From: Amblyomma americanum | Taxonomy: Eukaryota; Arthropoda; Arachnida; Ixodida; Ixodidae | Direction of reading: 5' to 3' | DNA: 64,000 nucleotides | Assembly: GCF_052857255.1 (NCBI RefSeq) | Contig: NC_135504.1 | Span: 135,892,929 to 135,956,928 of the forward strand | Shown here: positions 57,135 to 64,000 of the stretch, piece by piece | Position numbering within the stretch: the first letter of the stretch is position 1 | Layout of the letters: each line of letters starts with the position of its first letter | Position numbers and translations under genes: made by a program | The notes under the pieces: generated by a model | What the model was told of the DNA's origin: nothing | Database searches by the model: none | The model's input: the letters and a program-made list of their open reading frames with translations, nothing else

Positions 57135-58538
57135 GTTTCATTTAACAAGCGCGCACATCACAAGGGACCACGTGGAACACCAGCTCTCGCACCGCAAAGA
57201 CAGCAAATAGAATGCGACGCACTTCCGTTCAGCTCGACGGCCGGCGGGAAAGAACCAACATGGCGCAGAGGCGGCGCGGGGAGGGTCAAAGGGTGTCCCC
57301 ACCCTGAAAAGCGGCGCTGGCATCGAGGCGCCCTAAGCCGTCTTGAGATCATACTGAAAGCGCAGTAAGACTGCTATTGGGTTCCGACGAGGCAGCAATC
57401 CGCGCAGCGAAGTGAAACAGGCAGCGATACAACCCGTCTGTGTCTGACGTGACGCAAGCAGTGTTATGCAAAGCGCATGGCGGAGCTATCGATACTAGAA
57501 GCCCTCATTGCCGCGGAGGTGCGATTCGGATTCGCTAACGAAGGTGTCTTTTTCTCCCCTTTTAACATACGCTAAAAATATGTTGCAAGAATTTTTTCTT
57601 TCCTTCACAGTTTGAAGGACAATCTCCAATCCTGCAATTACAACATACCTCTGAAACCTTACTAATAATCTAAAGAATTAGAGCAGTCTGCTTCTTACTA
57701 AGTGCTCACCGTAGCCCTAGAAAACCCCCGGGGCTAAAATAAGTGCAAACCAAGTTACCTTTTTTTTTAATTTTGGACCTCGTGAACCTCAACCAATGCC
57801 ACATCTGAGTGCAGCGGGGAAAGTGGCGCCCTCCACCTGCAGCTTGCAGAGCGAAGCATATGGAGTGCCTCAGCGCTGCCTTCACTGCTGTCACTGCGCT
57901 TTGAATCCGCCCCTCTTCATCGTTGAATGCATGGACAATGCGGTACTCTGTCATAGGCTCGGCTTTCAGTATTTTAATTTTCAGCGTTGACATGCCCTAC
58001 GCGACAGGGTTGATGATGTTCCGCTCCTCCATTGTTGAATTTGAAGAAGCGTCTTCCAACTCTTTGCCACGAGCCAGCCACATCTCTATGAAATTATTAT
58101 TTGAAAGAGCTACGCACAGTATGATGCGCTGGGCTGTGCGAAGCAGACCTGCTCCAATATATTGAAGCAGATGCACAGTTAAGCGCGCGTCCTCATAGTA
58201 GCAAGAAGAAAAAGTTGGCCATCGGATGTGCTAACGACGGACTTGTTCCTTGTTGAAGTGTATGCGACATTCACGAACGGCGTCTGGAGCATTATCCAGT
58301 CTGGAGCGTTATCAGACCCGGCCGGCAGCCTTCCAGGATAAGTACTGTCTCGAGAACATTTGGCTCGCCGTTTTTTCGATTAAATTGTGACATGTCACAA
58401 TAGCACAACGGGTTCTGAAGTGTGCGTCCAGAAGCTCAGCCCGAACAGTGTCGGTCTTTCGAAGCTGAATTTTCGCTCGAACACACTGCGGCTCTATCAC
58501 AGTTTTTCGAGGTGCCACCTCGGATCCCAGAAGATAGG
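57135..58538. other. Mostly unassigned
   Basis: An ATG at about 57479 opens MAELSILEALIAAE and then meets GTGCGATT, which looks like a first exon with donor, but no second exon or domain was recognised. The rest holds no supported feature. Confidence 0.3.
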
Positions 58539-59998
58539 ATGCGGCAGATTGTCAACCTTTCTGTGCAGCGTATGTCAATGACAGGGAGTCGAAGGTTGAC
58601 AGCTGCGCCTATGAGAGCCATAAATCGCATTTCCGTGCGTAAAAAATGTTGAGGGGCGGATTCGAGACGCACCGCGTCCTGGCCGCCCAAGGTCTACGCC
58701 AGAACACGTCGAGCTGATCATCGCCGCCGCCGTAGATAACCAGTTTTTAAGTGCTGCGGAGATCAAAAAACCCTTGACCTACAAATGAGCGAGCGAATCA
58801 TACGCAGGTGCCTGAATAACGCAGGGGTTCACGGCCAGCACAAAAACCCCAACTTACATCGAGGCAGAAGAAGCAAAGACTAGACTTAGCACGGCAGCAC
58901 CAAAATTGGACAGCGGAAGACTGGAGACAAGTAGCCTTCACGGACGAAAGCAAGTTTTCCTCTCGGTGGGACCAGCAATGCTGTGTTTGGAGGCCCGAGA
59001 ACACAAGGTATTTCTCAATAGCAGAAGTTCATTGTGGCGAAATCGGCCGGAAGGTCTCACAGCAAATATAAAACAACTTCACAGCGACTCCGCAACACTC
59101 TTTTAGAGCGGGGGAAAGCATTTGGCTTTGTTATTTGTTGGTTGCGCTTTATTTTCATATTCAACTGTTTTTTTTATTAATATTTTTAATGCAAAAAGTT
59201 TTAGCATAGTTTTCGTATAGTTTGTTTCATGCGTTGTTGAACAGTGATCATACAGGAAAAAACTTCTGTTGGGGCCTTATTACATGTTTTAAGTTACTGA
59301 AAAGAAATGCTTTAATACCGTGGCTACAAAGCCAAATAGCAGTGCTTGAGAGTGATGACGTCCTAGAATTGAAGACTTTTTCAGATATCTAATTGATTGC
59401 GAGGGCTGCCCCTTCTGGTGAAAAGTTCAGGGCGATAGGCGCCCCCCGCCCCGTCCTATTCCGGACTCCATGCGCCAACTTTATCGTCGTTGTTGCTTTT
59501 GCAATTTGCGACTTCTACGATTCTTAGTTACAATAGGCTGTCTCGGATGCTTTCTTCTTAAACCGGGCATGCGAAGAGAACTGGCGCCTTCATGTTTTTC
59601 TCATTACCTCACCACGTACGAGCCCCACTACGTCTGCGAGGTCCTAAGCAGTGGGCGTTGCTCTGGGAACGTATGGGGGCAGTCAGCAAAAATGCTTCCT
59701 CCTCCAACAGGACCTGAGTTCTATTCACACCGCCAAAGTTGTACGCGAGCTCCTTGAAGAGCGTGCAGTGTGCACATGGTCCTGGGTGCCTAAAGGTGCT
59801 GACATGAACATCATAGAGAATGTCTGGGGCGTGCTTAAAAATGAGCTTGCTCAGATTAACCCCAGGGCTGCTACCGCCGACGAACTCTAGGCAGCCATCC
59901 AACAACAGTGGGACCGCGTCCGCGAGAGAGACGATTTTGTGCACAGTCTTTTTGAATCCCTACCCCAACGAGTACAGGAAGTGATTGAGCGCTGCTGA
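58539..59998 (+). pseudogene. Tc1-like DD34E transposase pseudogene
   Basis: The N-terminal helix-turn-helix region is readable (MRQIVNLSVQRMSMTG, APMRAINRI), then EHVELIIAAAVDNQFLSAAE after GRPR. Next come PQLTSRQKKQRLDLARQHQN, WTAEDWRQVAFTDESKFSSR and WDQQCCVWRPE, with the first catalytic D in FTDES. After an interruption of about 360 bases (59100-59460) the catalytic core continues with CFLLQQDLSSIHTAKVVREL, the second D, and WVPKGADMNIIENVWGVLKN, the E 34 residues later. It ends SLFESLPQRVQEVIERC at 59996. Frameshifts, stops and the inserted or replaced middle make it dead. Spacing defines DD34E, the Tc1 class. An AATAAAG..AATAAA pair follows at about 60132-60146. Confidence 0.8.
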
Positions 59999-61653
<1,655 letters not shown>

Positions 61654-61798
61654 GGGAGCCAACAGTCACCGAAACCAAGGTGCATAGGGGAACGTTAATT
61701 TTTTTTTTAATGTGTTATGCTTATCAGTGGGATAATATTTCTTAGATTAGTAAATCGCTTAAAGAAAATTACTTATAAAGCAGCAGAAAAAACAACTA

Positions 61799-61872
61799 TG
61801 CCGCCGGTGGGATCCGAACCCACGACCTCCGAATATCGCGTCCGGTGCTCTTACCAACTGAGCTACGGCGAC
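61799..61872 (-). repeat. tRNA-like sequence (tRNA-derived repeat head)
   Basis: On the minus strand a full cloverleaf can be drawn. Acceptor GTCGCCG pairs with CGGCGGC (one wobble), the D arm is GCTC/GAGC, the anticodon stem CCGGA/TTCGG, and the T arm GTGGG/CCCAC with loop TTCGGAT. The seven-base anticodon loop CGCGATA has G, not T, at the position before the anticodon, so it is unlikely to be a working tRNA. A tRNA-derived SINE or composite repeat is more likely, supported by matching (TA)n on both sides. Confidence 0.6.
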
Positions 61873-62142
61873 GGCTGTCCAATCTGCTGCTCTCGTGGGT
61901 ATTTATGTTTACTGGGTGTAAGCGAGCCTTGAGAGTGTTCACCAGCGCCACCCTCGACCATAGCGGCGGACGTAGCACGTCCTGTAATACCGCGAGCGTG
62001 ACATAGAACGTCATCTAACGGTGAGGGCGGAAACTGTGCGAGAGCCCTCTTATGCTACCTTTGGCATTAAGACTGCCAGAACCGAGACCCTCGTTAAGCT
62101 ATCAGCAGACAAGTTAAAGGAAATGAGGGGCCCGTTTGACAA

Positions 62143-62145
<3 letters not shown>

Positions 62146-62206
<61 letters not shown>
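62146..62206. repeat. (TA)n microsatellite
   Basis: About 61 bases of TA dinucleotides, on the other side of the tRNA-like sequence from 61554-61650. Confidence 0.95.
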
Positions 62207-62210
<4 letters not shown>

Positions 62211-64000
62211 AATATTTCCCATTGCTTTTTTTCTCTTTTTGCTTTGTCAAATTCTTGGCAATGTGAAGTTGAAGTGGAATTTTGGTTTCCACTGTAATCA
62301 GAAAAATTCGGTGATCTTGAAGCGCCTCATGAACCGTGACACTGTTTGTTGTTGATTTTGCTCACGGTCCCTTTCGATCATAAGGTCAGCGGTACGAAAG
62401 TGGATGTGTGCACAATGCTATTGTTGCAGAGCAGCTCGTGAACTCTGCTTTGCTGGTGTTAAGTAGTTATTCAGCAGCACTCCCTGGGACAGCCACACCA
62501 GTTTGTTTAACAATACAATTTCGAAGCCTTGAGAAGGAGATTTCAGAATGCACATGCACCCTGTTACCTTCATTTGCCTGTGACTGCTTGCTACGGACAT
62601 GATTACTTGTCTGCTGAGTGACGGCGATGGCGAGCAAAATCAGCTATGTATCGAGAGTCTAGAACGCTTCCCAGATTTCCTAAATCCTCCTTATAGTTTA
62701 CACTAACAAAAATTTAGTTGCTGACATATAGACGCATATTTGCACCTTCCCCAGTGATCGGCTAGGTTTCGTGGCCCACTTATCCTTTCACATTTGTGCG
62801 GTCACGACAGTACCATTCCTGCACAGATTCAAAGCTACAATAACATGGCTTATTTCAGTTCTTTGAAATGTGCTAAGCATTGTTGCATGGTGGTTGGTTC
62901 TGCAATACCGACGTTGCCCTGTTTCTTAGACTCCTGTAGTATCAATGGAACCGTTGACCTGCCAAGGCAAAGACCACATTTAATTTGAACCCGTTCCTTT
63001 ACTTGAATGAAATGGCTGTTGCTGCTTGCATTAGCAGATTCTCCGCTTAGCACCGGCACCTAGTTCTGTTCTTGCCCGCTGCGCATGCCTGGATCAGGAG
63101 TGTTGCATTTTTCTTTTCTTCTGCGGTGTACTCAGTATAAAAGGTGTTAACCTAGCATTGTGGGCTGCGGGAGGCATATGTGAGGTTATAATATAAGCAA
63201 GCGATTCTGTTGTTTTAATTTTAAGCAGGTTATTTCATTTTGTGCAATGAGCAATCCAAGCCAGGATGTGAGTCGCCGAGCCCTGGCAGTGATTTTTACA
63301 CTAGAAAGAGAAGCTCTTTGGCAACCAGAAAGTGTATGAGCAGGTTAGAAGTCAGTGCGCCTTGCAGTCCACGGGTTAGCATAACAGTCTGTGCAGACAG
63401 TGGGGCAAGCATTGTGATGGCAATTCCAGTGTGCAAGAAAGGTATATGATTCAGGCAGCGTTCGATTTATCTGCTCAAATCCAAAGTTTTAAGTCTTTCC
63501 CCTCTGCACATAAAATGGGACAAGAACACATGCGACAATGGGCCGTACGCATTTTCACTGTCCATTATGATCAGCAAGTTTCTATGTTAGCAAAGCGTAA
63601 GTAAATTGAAAAACGTTTTTTCCCCAGAAATACTGCTAATAGTTTTGAGTCCATATAAACGAGGACTGCACTAATGAGGAATGGCTGTATATGTGAAAGT
63701 ATGGTTAATTTGTTTACTTTTGATGATGACACAAGCAATTAATCTGTTATTTTGAATACGAGACTAAAGAAGAACATTTATCTTGCAAATTATGAAGATG
63801 ATTAGAAGGATGTGTTGTATGGCACAGCAGTTTGTTGGTTGAAGAATAGCGATTGGCTTTACCTGACACCACTTAAAACAGCAAACTCCAAAATGAGCCC
63901 TGTAGAGCTGGTAAAGGTATGTTAGGAACAAAGTCGACGGAAAACAGCACCACTGCACATAGTAGCAATTCTTGCTCTGTTGTCCTCGTCCCTTAACGCA
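62207..64000. other. No recognisable feature to window end
   Basis: AT-rich sequence with only short open frames on both strands. No protein motif, tandem array or inverted repeat was recognised. Confidence 0.5.

Noticed and set aside
61799..61872. Functional tRNA gene
   Set aside because: The anticodon loop lacks the conserved T before the anticodon, and the surroundings look like a repeat.

Overview
The window reads as eukaryotic repeat-rich DNA, most likely from a hard tick. Protein-coding matter is almost all transposon-derived, exons are bounded by GT/GC-AG introns, and simple repeats such as (AC)n and (TA)n are long. A tRNA-headed SINE with the structure of the Ruka family known from Rhipicephalus sits at about 14.3-14.5 kb. 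The tick assignment rests on remembered family resemblance, not on a search.

Layout. 0-3.2 kb: an LTR retroelement with gag and protease but no pol, ending in its 3' LTR. 3.3-3.8 kb: 3' scrap of an R2-like non-LTR element. 5.1-7.6 kb: two possible exons of a BEN-domain gene, the only candidate host gene, with a Penelope (PLE) relic and a SINE scrap in the intron. 7.8-9.4 kb: a TA-flanked Tigger/pogo-like element without transposase. 10.2-11.4 kb: LINE fragment. 12-13.8 kb: retroposon tails. 14.3-16.5 kb: Ruka-like SINE, EnSpm/CACTA-like transposase relic, GAGGAC motif array. 17.0-25.1 kb: a degenerate R2-like element split by a PLE with a perfect 11-bp target duplication; the PLE carries long inverted arms, and a TTAA-flanked MITE sits in one arm. 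26.0-26.5 kb: foldback element. 26.9-28.5 kb: a small TIR element (B) interrupted by a 1.27-kb TIR element (A) that carries a THAP exon and a SWIM zinc-finger gene facing each other. 30.9-43.1 kb: a minus-strand LTR retrotransposon whose integrase precedes reverse transcriptase (Gmr1-type order), split in its gag zinc knuckle by a 5.3-kb I-like LINE. 44.2 kb: second copy of B. 45.3-47.0 kb: second PLE relic. 48.3-53.5 kb: near full-length minus-strand LINE with RNase H. 54.1-57.1 kb: P-element/THAP9-like transposase pseudogene. 58.5-60.0 kb: Tc1-like DD34E transposase pseudogene. 61.5-62.2 kb: tRNA-like element between two (TA)n tracts. 62.2-64 kb: nothing recognised.

The insertions give a partial time order: R2-like element, then PLE, then TTAA MITE; LTR element, then I-like LINE; B, then A. 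Almost every large coding unit has visible breaks (frameshifts, nonsense codons or lost catalytic residues), so the window looks like a graveyard of elements. The most notable items are the THAP/SWIM element A, the integrase-first LTR element and the inverted-arm PLE.
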